Source: Brevibacterium renqingii (GTDB lineage Bacteria; Actinomycetota; Actinomycetes; Actinomycetales; Brevibacteriaceae). Taken from it: a DNA stretch of 64,000 bases. Shown piece after piece: positions 54,504-64,000 of the stretch. The notes under the pieces are model-generated. The model did not search any database. It was not told the origin of the DNA and saw nothing but the letters and a program-made list of their open reading frames with translations. Where the stretch lies: contig NZ_JADBHF010000009.1 in assembly GCF_017808105.1 (NCBI RefSeq), positions 124,001 through 188,000 on the forward strand. Direction: 5' to 3'. Numbering within the stretch: position 1 is the stretch's first letter; the number at the start of each line of letters is the position of its first letter. The position numbers and the translations under genes are program-made.

Positions 54504-56792
54504 GTGAAGGTTCTTGTCATCGGTTCGGGCTCCCGTGAACACGCCCTCGTCCTCGCTCTCTCACGCGACCCGCAGGTCGACGCCGTCATCGCCGCACCCG
54601 GCAATCCGGGGATCGCTCAGATCGCCCACACCGAGGCCGTCGATGCCTCGGACGCGGCCGCGGTGACTGCTCTGGCCGAATCGCTCGACGTCGACCTCGT
54701 CGTCATCGGCCCCGAGGCGCCCCTGGTCGCCGGGGTCGCCGACGCCCTGCGCGAGGCTTCGTTCCCGGTCTTCGGGCCGAGTTCGGAAGCGGCCGTGCTC
54801 GAAGGCTCGAAGGCCTTCGCCAAGGAGGTCATGGAGTCGGCGAACGTGCCCACCGCGCGCACCGTGGTCGCCTATTCCGTCGACGAGGCGGCCGCCGCAC
54901 TGTCCGAGTTCGGTGCCCCGCACGTCGTCAAGGCCGATGGTCTGGCGGCCGGCAAGGGCGTCGTCGTGACTTCGGACCGTGAGGAGGCGCTGAGCCATGC
55001 GGCTTCCTGCCTCGAGGTCTCCGACCGGGTCGTCATCGAGGACTACCTCGACGGCCCCGAGGTCTCCCTCTTCGTCCTCTGCGACGGTCAGCACACGCTG
55101 CCGCTGGCCCCCGCGCAGGACTTCAAACGCATCGGCGATGGGGACACCGGTCCGAACACCGGCGGCATGGGCGCCTACTCGCCCCTGCCGTGGCTGCCCG
55201 AAGGCACCGTCGACGAGATCATCGACACCGTCGCCCAGCCCGTCGTCGACGAGATGGCCCGCCGCGGCACCCCGTTCACCGGCCTCCTCTACTGCGGGCT
55301 GGCGCTGACGTCGCGGGGACTGCGCGTCGTCGAGTTCAACGTCCGCTTCGGCGACCCCGAGACCCAGTCCGTGCTCGCCCGACTGAGGAGCCCCCTGGGG
55401 CAGACCCTCCTGGCCGCAGCCGAGGGCCGGCTCGACGAGGTCGGCGCCCTCGACTGGGATCCGCGCGCTTCGGTCACCGTGGTCATGGCCGCCGAGAACT
55501 ATCCGGGCGCCCCGGCCACCGGCGACATCATCCGCGGACTCGACACCGCCGGAGCTCTGACCGACATCAGCGTGCTCCATGCGGGCACGAAGCTGGCGAC
55601 CGGCCCCAGCGGCGGCTTCGCCCCCGAGGACGCCGTGATCACGAAGGACATCGCCGAAACCGGTGACATCGTCACCTCCGGCGGCCGGGTGCTCTCCGTG
55701 GTCTCCCTCGGCACGGACCTCACCGAGGCCCGGGAGAAGGCCTATGCGGCCGTCGACGAGATCAGATGGGACGGTCAGCAGCACCGGAAGGACATCGCCG
55801 AGGCGGCCGCGGCCGGGCGCATCGAACTGGCCGGCATCTACGGCGCACCGGAAGCAGCGGTCCCCTCGGGGGCGTCGGACGCCTCGACGACGTCGGGCGG
55901 GATGGCCGCACCCGATCTGCCGGGGTGGACTCATGTGTATTCGGGCAAGGTCCGCGATCTCTACATCCCCGAAGGCGCCGCCGATGCCGCGAGCGCCGAG
56001 TCCCTGCTCATGGTCGCCAGCGACCGGATCTCGGCCTATGACTGGGTGCTCGACTCCGAGATCCCGGACAAGGGCAAAGTCCTCACGGGGCTGAGCCTGT
56101 GGTGGTTCGACCAGCTCGCCGACGTCATCGGCAACCATGTCATCAGCTCGGATGTGCCCGAGGCGGTGCGCGGTCGCGGGCTGATCGTTGCGAACCTGTC
56201 GATGCTGCCCGTCGAATGCGTCGCCCGCGGCTACCTCACCGGCTCCGGCATGGCCGACTATCGGGCAGCGGGCTCCGTCTGCGGCGTCCAGCTGCCTGCC
56301 GGGCTCGAGGAAGCCGACCGCCTCGAACCTCCGATCTTCACCCCGGCGACGAAGGCCGCTCTCGGCGAACACGACGAGAACGTCAGCTTCGATCGGGTCG
56401 TCGAGACCGTCGGAGCCGAAGCCGCGGAGAAGCTGCGCAGCCTCACGGTCGACATCTACCAGCGCGCCGAGGCTATCGCCCGCGAACGCGGAATCATCCT
56501 CGCCGACACGAAGTTCGAGTTCGGCACCCTGCCCGACGGCACGATCGTGCTCGGCGACGAAGCGCTCACCCCGGACTCCTCCCGCTTCTGGGACGCCGAC
56601 GGCTACGCTCCCGGGCAGACGCAGGCGAGCTTCGACAAGCAGTTCGTCCGCGACTGGCTGACCGAGGAGTCCGGCTGGGACAGGTCCTCGGACACCCCGC
56701 CGCCGGCTCTGCCGAACGAGGTGGTCGAGAAGACCCGCGCACGCTACATCGAGGCCTTCGAGAAACTCACGGGGCAAACCTTCCCCGGCTGA
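54504..56792 (+). CDS. purD-purC: fused GAR synthetase (PurD) and SAICAR synthetase (PurC)
   Basis: A 762-residue two-domain purine enzyme. Residues 1 to about 440 are PurD (phosphoribosylamine-glycine ligase): [12 protein letters not shown] at the start, [13 protein letters not shown], and the ATP-grasp segment [12 protein letters not shown] with [11 protein letters not shown] linker of about 30 residues rich in Ala, Ser and Gly ([12 protein letters not shown]) follows. Residues about 471 to 762 are Pur[41 protein letters not shown] and TPDSSRFW. No stop or frame change interrupts. An ATG at 55902 (residue 467) could give free PurC. The start is GTG at 54504, leaderless type. Confidence 0.92.
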   Translation: MKVLVIGSGSREHALVLALSRDPQVDAVIAAPGNPGIAQIAHTEAVDASDAAAVTALAESLDVDLVVIGPEAPLVAGVADALREASFPVFGPSSEAAVLEGSKAFAKEVMESANVPTARTVVAYSVDEAAAALSEFGAPHVVKADGLAAGKGVVVTSDREEALSHAASCLEVSDRVVIEDYLDGPEVSLFVLCDGQHTLPLAPAQDFKRIGDGDTGPNTGGMGAYSPLPWLPEGTVDEIIDTVAQPVVDEMARRGTPFTGLLYCGLALTSRGLRVVEFNVRFGDPETQSVLARLRSPLGQTLLAAAEGRLDEVGALDWDPRASVTVVMAAENYPGAPATGDIIRGLDTAGALTDISVLHAGTKLATGPSGGFAPEDAVITKDIAETGDIVTSGGRVLSVVSLGTDLTEAREKAYAAVDEIRWDGQQHRKDIAEAAAAGRIELAGIYGAPEAAVPSGASDASTTSGGMAAPDLPGWTHVYSGKVRDLYIPEGAADAASAESLLMVASDRISAYDWVLDSEIPDKGKVLTGLSLWWFDQLADVIGNHVISSDVPEAVRGRGLIVANLSMLPVECVARGYLTGSGMADYRAAGSVCGVQLPAGLEEADRLEPPIFTPATKAALGEHDENVSFDRVVETVGAEAAEKLRSLTVDIYQRAEAIARERGIILADTKFEFGTLPDGTIVLGDEALTPDSSRFWDADGYAPGQTQASFDKQFVRDWLTEESGWDRSSDTPPPALPNEVVEKTRARYIEAFEKLTGQTFPG

Positions 56793-57138
56793 CGCGCTCC
56801 GGCTTTGCCGCCGGAGCCCTCCTTCGAGCCGCCTTCCCACTCCCTCCCCGCCGCGCGGCCCCGAACACGCCACGCCTCCCTCGTCCTGCGGATATCGCAG
56901 GGTGAGACACCGATCCAGCGTTGACAGCAATTGCCATTGCACTTTCCGTCCATGATCGTCATTTACCGCAACGGATTCGGTGGATTCACCGTTCTTCTTC
57001 CGCTATGGTGACTTAACAGTGATTCAGGACACAGCCTCGGGCCTGTCCTCACTCCCCGGTCGCTCGACCGGGAATGTCCCTGCGGGACGCGGACTCCGCG
57101 GCCCGCCCGAGCTTCGACAACGCAGTCGGGAGGCAGCA
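56793..57138 (+). promoter_or_regulatory. 346-bp gap upstream of polyamine operon
   Basis: No gene is visible. TTGACA (56921-56926) is followed at once by the inverted repeat GCAAT-TGCC-ATTGC (56927-56940), which may be an operator overlapping the promoter spacer. A second possible -10, TATGGT, lies at 57004-57009. Base composition drops in GC between about 56910 and 57030. The operon promoter is probably in this stretch, but its exact place is unclear. Confidence 0.4.
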
Positions 57139-58785
57139 GTGGATCTCGATATCCTCGACGTCACCATCTTCGACGGGCATGCGCTCCGTCCTGAGAGCCG
57201 GATCAGTGTCCGGGACGGGCTCATCACCGAGATCGGCACGGGAAGCGCGGCGACGCCCGCGGCCCGCACCATCACCGCCGCCGGCCGCCTGCTCACCCCC
57301 GGTTTCGTCGACGCCCACGTGCATACGACCTTCGGCGGCCAGGAGTCCCTGGCCTGCGACCTCAGCCAGGCGGACGGCCTCGAGGAGTCCCTGGAGACTC
57401 TGCGCCTGTATCTGGCCAGGACCGAGGGGTGGGTCACCGGCGGCGGCTGGTCGATGGCCGACTTCCCGGGCGGTGCTCCGACCGCTGAGATCCTCGACGA
57501 GGTCGCCCCGCACCGTCCGATCATCCTGCTCAGCGCCGATCACCACTCGGCGTGGGTCAATCGGGCGGCCATGGCCATCGCCGGCATCGACATCACCACC
57601 CCGGACCCGGCGGGCGGAGTCATCGTCCGCAGCGAGCTGGGCGAGCCCACCGGATGCCTGCACGAAGCGGCCATCGACCTCGTCGGCGCACACGTCCCGC
57701 CCGCCGATGATGCGACCATCCGAGCTGGTCTGCTCGCCGGCCAGACGTACCTCCACGGGCTCGGGGTCACCGCGTGGATGGACGCCATCATCGGCGACTA
57801 CTCCGGTCACCGCTCCCCTTTCGACTCCTATGTCGCCGCCGAGGCGACCGGGGAGCTCGCCGCCGAGGTGGTCGGGAGCCTGTGGTGGCCCCGCGACGTC
57901 ACCGACATCGACGCGGAAGTGGAGCGCCTGCTGGCGCTCAGACGCGGGGAGGGAAGGTTCCGCACCACCTCGGTGAAGTTCATGCTCGACGGCATCGTCG
58001 AATCCCGGACGGCCGCGATGAGCCGCGAATACTCCTGCTCCTGCGGCGGTTTCGGCACGAGCTACTTCACCCGCGAGCACCTCGAGGCCTCCTTCGCCGC
58101 CCTCGACGCCGCGGGCTTCGACATCCACTGCCACGCGATCGGCGATGCCGCGGTCGGAGCCGCACTCGATGCCTTCGCAGCCATCGGCTCCGTCCCCACC
58201 TCCGATCGCCGCCACCACATCGCCCACGTCCAGGTCGTCGATCCCGTCGACGTCCCCCGCTTCGCCGAACTCGGAGTCACCGCGAATCTGCAGGCGCTCT
58301 GGGCGTGCTTCGACCAGCAGATGATCGACCTCAACATCCCGTTCCTCGGCCCCGAGCGCACCGGCTGGCTCTACCCCTTCGGTTCCTTCGCCCGGGCCGG
58401 CGCACACCTGGCGATGGGCTCGGACTGGCCGGTGTCGACGGCGAATCCCTGGGAGGCGATCCACGTCGCACTCAACCGCTCGCACCCCTCGGCCGCCGAC
58501 ACGTCACCGCTGCTGCCCGAAGAGGCGATCGACCTGACGACTGCCCTGCGCGCCTGCACTTCGGGCTCGGCCCACCTGCTGCGTTCGCAGGCCAATGGCC
58601 GCATCCGCCTCGGCGCGCCCGCGAACCTCGCGCTGGCCAGCGCGAACCCCTTCGAACTCGACCCGTCCGAGATCAGCACCGTGACCAACGAACTGACCAT
58701 CTGCGACGGCCGAATCGTCTTCGACGCCGCCGAGGGCGCGCCGCCGACCACTGTCACCCCGACTACCGCTGAAAGGCCATCATGA
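57139..58785 (+). CDS. amidohydrolase family 3 heading polyamine operon
   Basis: A 548-residue YtcJ-type metal-dependent hydrolase, paralogous to the protein at 4148. The metal motif is DAHVH in [14 protein letters not shown], and later blocks are [33 protein letters not shown] and [14 protein letters not shown] at 57139 is chosen for GGGAGG 5 nt upstream; the in-frame extension to 56980 is untranslated leader by my reading. Its stop overlaps the ATG of the transporter ATPase, so the two are coupled. That coupling suggests it opens an amide or acyl derivative of the amine that the ABC system imports; inference only. Confidence 0.88.
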   Translation: MDLDILDVTIFDGHALRPESRISVRDGLITEIGTGSAATPAARTITAAGRLLTPGFVDAHVHTTFGGQESLACDLSQADGLEESLETLRLYLARTEGWVTGGGWSMADFPGGAPTAEILDEVAPHRPIILLSADHHSAWVNRAAMAIAGIDITTPDPAGGVIVRSELGEPTGCLHEAAIDLVGAHVPPADDATIRAGLLAGQTYLHGLGVTAWMDAIIGDYSGHRSPFDSYVAAEATGELAAEVVGSLWWPRDVTDIDAEVERLLALRRGEGRFRTTSVKFMLDGIVESRTAAMSREYSCSCGGFGTSYFTREHLEASFAALDAAGFDIHCHAIGDAAVGAALDAFAAIGSVPTSDRRHHIAHVQVVDPVDVPRFAELGVTANLQALWACFDQQMIDLNIPFLGPERTGWLYPFGSFARAGAHLAMGSDWPVSTANPWEAIHVALNRSHPSAADTSPLLPEEAIDLTTALRACTSGSAHLLRSQANGRIRLGAPANLALASANPFELDPSEISTVTNELTICDGRIVFDAAEGAPPTTVTPTTAERPS

Positions 58786-59969
58786 CCACCACAGTCACCG
58801 CCGAGACGACACCGGCCACCGGGCTCGACCACCTCGAGATCCAGGGCGTGAAGAAGGTCTTCGGCGACAACACCGCCATCGAACGCCTCGACCTGTCCGT
58901 GCACAGGGGCGAGTTCCTCTCCCTGCTCGGCCCCTCGGGCTGCGGCAAGACCACCCTGCTGCGGATGATCGCCGGCTTCGAGACCCCCACCGACGGGGCG
59001 ATCCTGCTCTCCGGCAAGGACATCGTCTCCCTTCCCCCGCACCGGCGGCCCGTCAACACGGTGTTCCAGTCCTACCTGCTCTTCCCGCACATGAACATCG
59101 CCGACAACATCGCCTACGGCCTCAAACAGGCGAAGGTGCCCAAACCCGAGATCGCCCAGCGCGTGCGGGAGGTCCTCGCCCTCGTCCAGATGGAGGACTT
59201 CGCCGGTCGGAAACCGGAACAGCTCTCCGGCGGTCAGCAGCAGCGCATCGCGCTCGCCCGGGCCCTGGTCAACCGTCCCCAGGTCCTCCTCCTCGACGAG
59301 CCGATGTCGGCCCTGGACCGGAAGCTGCGCGAGGAGATGCAGCTCGAGCTCAAACGCCTCCACACGAAGCTCGACACGACCTTCGTCTTCGTCACCCACG
59401 ATCAGGACGAGGCCCTGGCCATGAGCGATCGCATCGTCGTCATGTACGACGGGGTCATCCAGCAGATCGGAACCGGTGAGGACATCTACGCGAACCCGAC
59501 CAACGGCTTCGTCGCCGGATTCATCGGCAAACAGAACTTCATCCCCGCCGAGGTGGCTTCCATCGACTACGGCACCGCGCGGCTGCGCACGGCCAACACC
59601 GTCCTGGAGGTCCCCTCGCTCGACCTGCGACCGGCCACCGCGGCCGGGCGGACCGAAACGCTGAGAGCAGGCGAGAGGGTGCGTGCGGCGATCCGACCCG
59701 AACGGATCCGGGTCGCTCCGGCCGGGCAGGAGCCCGCGACGGCGAACACCGCCCGCGGGACGGTGATGTCGTACTCCTTCCTCGGCGATGTCATCCAGTA
59801 CATGATCACGGTCGGCGACAACGACGAGATCCTCGCCCGCGTACCGGCCGCCGGCAGCACACCCCTCAGTGCCGACGCCGAGGTGGACCTGAGCTGGGAC
59901 GCCGACGCCGTGGCCGTCTACGGATGCGAAGGCGGCTCGTCCTCATCCGACCGTGAAGGCGGTGCCTGA
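58782..59969 (+). CDS. potA: spermidine/putrescine-type ABC transporter ATPase (PotA-like)
   Basis: A 395-residue ATPase of the polyamine/opine importer family. Walker A is GPSGCGKTT (about 49-57), the signature [15 protein letters not shown], Walker [12 protein letters not shown] and the H-loop [15 protein letters not shown] regulatory domain follows from about residue 290 ([12 protein letters not shown], then [11 protein letters not shown]). The ATG overlaps the amidohydrolase stop (ATGA). Substrate class is inferred from the whole PotADBC set and the PuuB-like oxidase downstream. Confidence 0.92.
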   Translation: MTTTVTAETTPATGLDHLEIQGVKKVFGDNTAIERLDLSVHRGEFLSLLGPSGCGKTTLLRMIAGFETPTDGAILLSGKDIVSLPPHRRPVNTVFQSYLLFPHMNIADNIAYGLKQAKVPKPEIAQRVREVLALVQMEDFAGRKPEQLSGGQQQRIALARALVNRPQVLLLDEPMSALDRKLREEMQLELKRLHTKLDTTFVFVTHDQDEALAMSDRIVVMYDGVIQQIGTGEDIYANPTNGFVAGFIGKQNFIPAEVASIDYGTARLRTANTVLEVPSLDLRPATAAGRTETLRAGERVRAAIRPERIRVAPAGQEPATANTARGTVMSYSFLGDVIQYMITVGDNDEILARVPAAGSTPLSADAEVDLSWDADAVAVYGCEGGSSSSDREGGA

Positions 59970-59970
59970 G

Positions 59971-61134
59971 ATGGTGCGCACCGCTGCCGATGTCACATTC
60001 CTGGCGCCGCGGGCCGCCTCGGCGAGGCTGACCCGGCGAGCGCTGCTGGCCGGTTTCGGGGTGGTCGGACTCGGTGCTCTGAGCGCCTGCGGCAAGACCA
60101 CGAAGATGGCGGCCTCGCCTCCTGCCGACGGCGAGATCGAATCGAAGCTCAACCTCTACTCCTGGGGCGACTACGACAATCCCGACCTCATCGAGGCATT
60201 CAAATCCGAATACGATGTGCTCGTCCAGGTCGATTCCTACGGGTCGAACGAGGAGCTCGTCGCGAAGCTGTCGACCTCGCGGGGCACCTCCGGGTACGAC
60301 GTGGTCGTCCCGACCGGGGCGAACATCCCACAGATGCTCAATCACAATCTGCTCCAGGAGCTCGATCTCAGTCTCATCCCGAACTTCGAGCACATGGATC
60401 CGAACTTCACGAACCAGTACTTCGATCCCGACAACAAGTACTCGATCTGCAAGGCGTGGGGGACGACCGGGTTCGTCTACAACACGAAGAAGATCACTCG
60501 TGAGCTCACCAGCTGGCAGGACTTCATCGACACCGCACAGGACGAGGCTGCGGGGACGACCTCGCTGCTCGAGGATCCCTGGGAGGTCTCGGCGATCGCG
60601 CTCTCGGCTCTGGGCTACAGCCTCAACACCGAAGACGAGGGCGAGCTCGACGAGGCCCGCGACATCGTCGTCGACCAGCTCGCCCCGAACACGAAGGCCT
60701 ATATCGGCAACGTCGCCACCGGAATGATCCAAGGCAGCTTCACTCTGCTGCAGGCGTTCAACGGCGATGCCCGGCAGGGCCTGTACGAGGTCTCGGACCC
60801 GGAGAACTGGAAGTTCGTGTTCCCGACCCCCTCGGCGAATCTGTGGACGGACTGCTGGGCGATCGCCACGGGCGCCCAGCACCCGGATGCGGCCCACGCC
60901 TTCATCAACCACATGATCTCTCCCGACACGGCCGTCGAACAGCTCGACTACATCGGCTACCCGATCGGGACCAAGGGTCTGGACGAGCAGGCGAAGAAAG
61001 CCGATATCGACGAACCGGATCTCATCTTCCCCTCCCAGAAGGTCCTCGACCGACTCGAACCCAGCAAACAGACACCGGCCGATCAGATCCGGACGAAGAT
61101 CTTCGCCGACGCACAGGCAAGGAGCGGAGCATGA
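59971..61134 (+). CDS. potD: polyamine-type ABC substrate-binding lipoprotein (PotD-like)
   Basis: A 387-residue extracytoplasmic binding protein. The N-terminus has a twin-arginine pair before the hydrophobic stretch (TRRALLAGFGVVGLGAL) and a lipobox LSAC, so it is probably a Tat-exported lipoprotein. The mature part opens with LNLYSWGDYDNPDLIEAFKSE, typical of PotD/PotF proteins, followed by VVVPTGANIPQM and WGTTGFVYN. I prefer ATG 59971, one base past the potA stop with AAGGCGG upstream, to an in-frame GTG at 59953. Confidence 0.9.
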   Translation: MVRTAADVTFLAPRAASARLTRRALLAGFGVVGLGALSACGKTTKMAASPPADGEIESKLNLYSWGDYDNPDLIEAFKSEYDVLVQVDSYGSNEELVAKLSTSRGTSGYDVVVPTGANIPQMLNHNLLQELDLSLIPNFEHMDPNFTNQYFDPDNKYSICKAWGTTGFVYNTKKITRELTSWQDFIDTAQDEAAGTTSLLEDPWEVSAIALSALGYSLNTEDEGELDEARDIVVDQLAPNTKAYIGNVATGMIQGSFTLLQAFNGDARQGLYEVSDPENWKFVFPTPSANLWTDCWAIATGAQHPDAAHAFINHMISPDTAVEQLDYIGYPIGTKGLDEQAKKADIDEPDLIFPSQKVLDRLEPSKQTPADQIRTKIFADAQARSGA

Positions 61135-62120
61135 GCACGACCGCGCAACCGAACCGACAGCAGCCATCTCCGACTCCGCCCCGACCGCCCGCCGCACCGT
61201 CACCGGGCCGGGCCGAGCGCGGGATCTCCGCGCGCTTCTTCGGCGCCTCGGCGATGTCGTTTCCGACCTGGGCCTATGTGCTGTTCTTCTTCGTCATCCC
61301 TGTGGCCCTGGTCGTCTTCTACAGCTTCGGGTACAAACCCGACGAGTTCACGGCCATCGCCACCGACCGGCTGTCGTTCGACCGCTACCCGGAAGCGATG
61401 ACGACGAGCTTCGTGACGACGTTCTTCGCGACCCTGCGGATCTCGATCCTCGGCACCATCCTGTGCCTGCTCATCGCGCTGCCCTTCGCCTACTGGCTGG
61501 CGATCAAGGTCTCTCCGGCCCGCCGCTCGCTGGCTCTGGCGCTGGTGATGGTGCCGTTCTGGACGAACTTCCTCGTGCGCACACTCGGCTGGCAGATCAT
61601 GCTCTCCCCCGACGGGTTCCTGTCGAACTGGATGCAGGCGCTCGGTCTGCTCGACGGGCCGCTCGACATCCTCTACACTCGCTCGGCGGTCCAGATCGGC
61701 GTCGTCTACAACTACCTGCCCCTGATGATCCTGCCGCTGTTCGTGGCCATCGACGCCTCCGGCAAGAAGCTGCGCGAAGCCAGCTATGACCTCGGCGCGG
61801 GGAAGGTGAAGACATTCATGCGCGTGACCCTGCCGATGGCGATGCCCGGCGTCGTCTCCGGCTGCCTGCTCGTCTTCATCCCCCTCAACGGCGACTACGT
61901 CACGGCGACGGTGCTGGGCGGGGCGAGCGGGTCGATGGTCGGCCAGCTCATCGCCAACCAATTCAACACCGCACAGAACTGGGCGGTCGGTGCGGCCATG
62001 GCGATGATCCTCATCATCTCCACCCTGGTCGTCGTCGGTGTCGGGTTCGCACTGCTCAAGCTCGGGCAGACGATCACGGCCCGCCTCAACAGCGTGCCGC
62101 TCATGGACGGGAGGGCCTGA
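61131..62120 (+). CDS. potB: polyamine-type ABC permease (PotB-like)
   Basis: A 329-residue permease with six membrane helices after a Pro/Gln-rich cytoplasmic N-terminus of about 40 residues. The EAA-type loop reads EASYDLGAGKVKTFMRVTLPMAMPGV, where the ATPase docks. Its ATG overlaps the potD stop by 4 bp, with GGAG upstream. Confidence 0.92.
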   Translation: MSTTAQPNRQQPSPTPPRPPAAPSPGRAERGISARFFGASAMSFPTWAYVLFFFVIPVALVVFYSFGYKPDEFTAIATDRLSFDRYPEAMTTSFVTTFFATLRISILGTILCLLIALPFAYWLAIKVSPARRSLALALVMVPFWTNFLVRTLGWQIMLSPDGFLSNWMQALGLLDGPLDILYTRSAVQIGVVYNYLPLMILPLFVAIDASGKKLREASYDLGAGKVKTFMRVTLPMAMPGVVSGCLLVFIPLNGDYVTATVLGGASGSMVGQLIANQFNTAQNWAVGAAMAMILIISTLVVVGVGFALLKLGQTITARLNSVPLMDGRA

Positions 62121-62121
62121 G

Positions 62122-62985
62122 ATGCCGAAGAAGAACACATTCGCACGTCGGACGCCGACCGATATCGCCCTTCACGTCTGGGGCATCATCGTCTTCATCT
62201 ACCTGTTCGTCCCGATCGCGGTGATCATCGCCTACTCGTTCAACAACGGCAAGGTGCTCGCGAACTTCCGCGGCTTCGGACTGCACGCCTATATCAGCGG
62301 CATCAACAACGACATCATCATCTCCTCGATCGTCACGAGCCTCCAGGCGGCCGTGGGCGCTGCCATCGTCTCGACGGTCTTCGGCACCCTGGGCGGGGTC
62401 GCTCTGGCCCGGGCGCCGAAGGGCGCCTGGTGGGCCTTGGGTCTGACCGCGATCCTCGGGCTGACCCTGGTCACACCCGAGATCGTCGACGGCATCTCAT
62501 TCCTGCCGTGGTTCGTCACCGTCGGCGTCGACTGGGGCATCACCCCGCTCAACAACGGTCTGGTCAGGCTGATCATCTCCCACGCGATGTTCTCCATGGC
62601 GATCGTGACCTTCATCGTCCGCGCCAGGCTCGCCGGCATCGACACCCAGCTCGAGGACGCGGCGGCAGATCTCGGAGCCACCCCGTGGCATCGGTTCAGG
62701 GACATCACCCTGCCGATCGCGGCCCCGGGCATCCTCGCCGGAGCCCTGATGTCGTTCACCGTAAGCCTCGACAACACGATCCTCTCGAGCTTCGTCCAGC
62801 AGCCCGGCTACACTCCCTGGCCGGTCTACATCTTCTCCGCCGTCCGTGTGGCCCTGCGCCCCGAGGTCGCGGCGATGTCGACGGTGATGTTCTTCCTCAC
62901 CCTGGCCGCTCTCGGGTTCGTCGGCTTCGTCCTGCGCAAGGCCGGCGGCAATGCCACCGAGATCATCAAGACCATGGCGGGCTGA
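62122..62985 (+). CDS. potC: polyamine-type ABC permease (PotC-like)
   Basis: A 287-residue second permease with six membrane helices. The EAA loop is EDAAADLGATPWHRFRDITLP, followed by PGILAGALMSFTVSLDN, characteristic of PotC proteins. It starts one base after the potB stop. Confidence 0.92.
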   Translation: MPKKNTFARRTPTDIALHVWGIIVFIYLFVPIAVIIAYSFNNGKVLANFRGFGLHAYISGINNDIIISSIVTSLQAAVGAAIVSTVFGTLGGVALARAPKGAWWALGLTAILGLTLVTPEIVDGISFLPWFVTVGVDWGITPLNNGLVRLIISHAMFSMAIVTFIVRARLAGIDTQLEDAAADLGATPWHRFRDITLPIAAPGILAGALMSFTVSLDNTILSSFVQQPGYTPWPVYIFSAVRVALRPEVAAMSTVMFFLTLAALGFVGFVLRKAGGNATEIIKTMAG

Positions 62986-63044
62986 TCCTCGCCGAGGCGG
63001 GCCCGCACCCCGGGCGTCGCACGGGAGAATGAGATCCGACGCAC

Positions 63045-63061
63045 GGCAGAGCGCATCTGCC
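63045..63061 (+). promoter_or_regulatory. hairpin between potC and FAD oxidase genes
   Basis: GGCAGA and TCTGCC form a perfect 6-bp stem with a GCGCA loop, 23 nt before the ATG at 63085. In an intercistronic gap of 99 bp it could attenuate transcription or protect mRNA ends. Confidence 0.3.
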
Positions 63062-63084
63062 GCACAGACAGAAAGAGATACGAC

Positions 63085-64000
63085 ATGGACGTGCACACCG
63101 CACTGGCCGACGCTTCGACAGTTCCCTATTGGCTCGACACCGAGCTGCGCCCCACTCCCCTGCCGCCCCTGACCGAGGACCGCAGCGCCGACCTCCTCGT
63201 CGTCGGAGGCGGGTACACGGGACTGTGGACGGCGCTGCAGGCCAAGGAGCGCGACCCCGAACGCCATGTCGTGCTCGTCGAGGCGAACTCCATCGGGTGG
63301 GCCGCCTCGGGGCGCAACGGCGGATTCTGTGCGGCCAGCCTCACTCACGGCTATGACAACGGCGCGACCCATCTGCCCGAGGAGAACGAGCGCCTCGCAC
63401 AGCTGGGACGTGAGAACCTCGATGCGATCGAGGCCGCAATTGCCCGGTACGGGATGGACTGCGAGTTCGAACGCACCGGTGAGCTCGATGTGGCGACCGA
63501 GGACTATCAGGTGGCCGACCTGCGTGCCGGGCACGACCCCGAGGCCGGTTTCATCTTCTACGATCAGCAGCAGCTGGCGCAGCTGGTGAAGTCACCGACC
63601 TACAAGGCCGCACTGTGGGACTCGCGTGAGGTCGCGATGGTCCATCCGGCGAAGCTGTGCTGGGAGCTGCTGCGGGTCGTCCGCGAACTGGGTGTCGAGG
63701 TCTACGAGAGCACCAAGGTCACCTCCGTCACCGACCGGAAGTCCACTGTCGAGGTCACGACCGAGACGAACGAGGCGGGTGCCGGGGCGAACGAAGCGGG
63801 CAGCCGTGCAACCATCACCGCGAACCGCGTGGCGCTGGCGACGAACGTCTTCCCCTCCCTGCTCAAACGCGTCAGTCTCCACACGGTCCCCGTCTACGAC
63901 TACGCGCTCATGACCGAACCGCTGACTCCCGAGCAGATGGACTCGATCGGCTGGGAGGGACGCCAGGGCATCGGCGACTGTGCGAACCGCTTCCACTACT
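63085..64000 (+). CDS. puuB: PuuB-like FAD-dependent amine oxidase (3' end outside window)
   Basis: The first 305 residues of a DAO-fold flavoprotein are present. The FAD motif DLLVVGGGYTGLWTALQA is at about 32-49, with the ligand Glu in VVLVEA, followed by GWAASGRNGGF, the usual segment of gamma-glutamylputrescine oxidases and related amine oxidases. Such enzymes oxidise an amine to aldehyde, ammonia and H2O2. GAAAGAG lies upstream of the ATG. It follows the PotADBC-like importer, so an imported polyamine or derivative is the likely substrate. No glutamylputrescine synthetase gene is visible in the window. Confidence 0.88.
   Translation, partial: MDVHTALADASTVPYWLDTELRPTPLPPLTEDRSADLLVVGGGYTGLWTALQAKERDPERHVVLVEANSIGWAASGRNGGFCAASLTHGYDNGATHLPEENERLAQLGRENLDAIEAAIARYGMDCEFERTGELDVATEDYQVADLRAGHDPEAGFIFYDQQQLAQLVKSPTYKAALWDSREVAMVHPAKLCWELLRVVRELGVEVYESTKVTSVTDRKSTVEVTTETNEAGAGANEAGSRATITANRVALATNVFPSLLKRVSLHTVPVYDYALMTEPLTPEQMDSIGWEGRQGIGDCANRFHY

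Noticed and set aside
54561-56942. Long open frame of about 790 codons antisense to purD-purC
   Set aside because: It has no protein family features, and the plus strand encodes two well-conserved enzymes.

Overview
The window is gene-dense, high-GC DNA from an actinobacterium. Gene content (DUF3073 protein beside purM, single-chain sterol-carrier-like protein, ThrE-type exporter, B. subtilis-type PurF, many GTG/TTG starts, abundant TANNNT -10 boxes placed 6-7 nt before start codons) points to a free-living member of the Micrococcales; Brevibacterium is my best guess, from the style of the proteins only. I see no prophage, insertion sequence, CRISPR array or rRNA. The DNA reads as stable chromosome with metabolic and transport islands.

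Layout. 1-7.9 kb: the 5' part of a PLP-dependent Orn/Lys/Arg decarboxylase, divergent from a ThDP enzyme and a YtcJ-type amidohydrolase, then a class III aminotransferase and a YigZ-family protein. 7.9-9.5 kb: YbaK-type deacylase, small zincin, and tRNA-Glu, tRNA-Asp, tRNA-Phe with terminators. 9.6-15.7 kb: acetyl-CoA synthetase, SDR, patatin-like lipase, an extremely acidic lysine-free protein, MgtE. 15.7-19.2 kb: two half ABC exporters whose ATP-site motifs are lost in a complementary way. 19.2-25.4 kb: SDR, glutaryl-CoA dehydrogenase with a divergent LysR regulator and a clear LysR box, aldehyde dehydrogenase, ThrE-like exporter. 25.4-29.9 kb: decayed aldo-keto reductase, SDR and flavin monooxygenase opposite a TetR gene with a palindromic operator (EthR/EthA-like layout), Fpg/Nei glycosylase. 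30-35 kb: unusual short aconitase, POT peptide transporter, catalase. 35-45.7 kb: Ser/Gly-rich membrane protein, HutD, MHS transporter, VOC protein, phytoene-desaturase-like oxidoreductase, AraC-GyrI regulator, HTTM membrane pair and hypotheticals. 45.8-56.8 kb: DUF3073, purM, purF, tandem Usp, EamA permease, aldehyde dehydrogenase, sterol-carrier-like protein, asparaginase II and a fused purD-purC gene. 57.1-64 kb: a tightly packed operon of an amidohydrolase, a PotADBC-type polyamine ABC importer and the start of a PuuB-like FAD oxidase cut by the window edge.

How it fits together. Both ends of the window deal with amines: a basic amino acid decarboxylase and transaminase on the left, polyamine uptake and oxidation on the right, with glutaryl-CoA dehydrogenase and aldehyde dehydrogenases between them that could handle carbon from lysine or polyamine breakdown. 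This link is inference from gene content. The purine genes (purF-purM and purDC) lie 5.6 kb apart around an aldehyde dehydrogenase/asparaginase block. The most distinctive sequence-level features are the many leaderless-type starts (14 clear cases), the complementary degenerate ABC pair, the PurD-PurC fusion, the LysR and TetR operators, a 74-nt nested hairpin between DUF3073 and purM, and an aconitase-family protein with Ser where a cluster Cys is expected.
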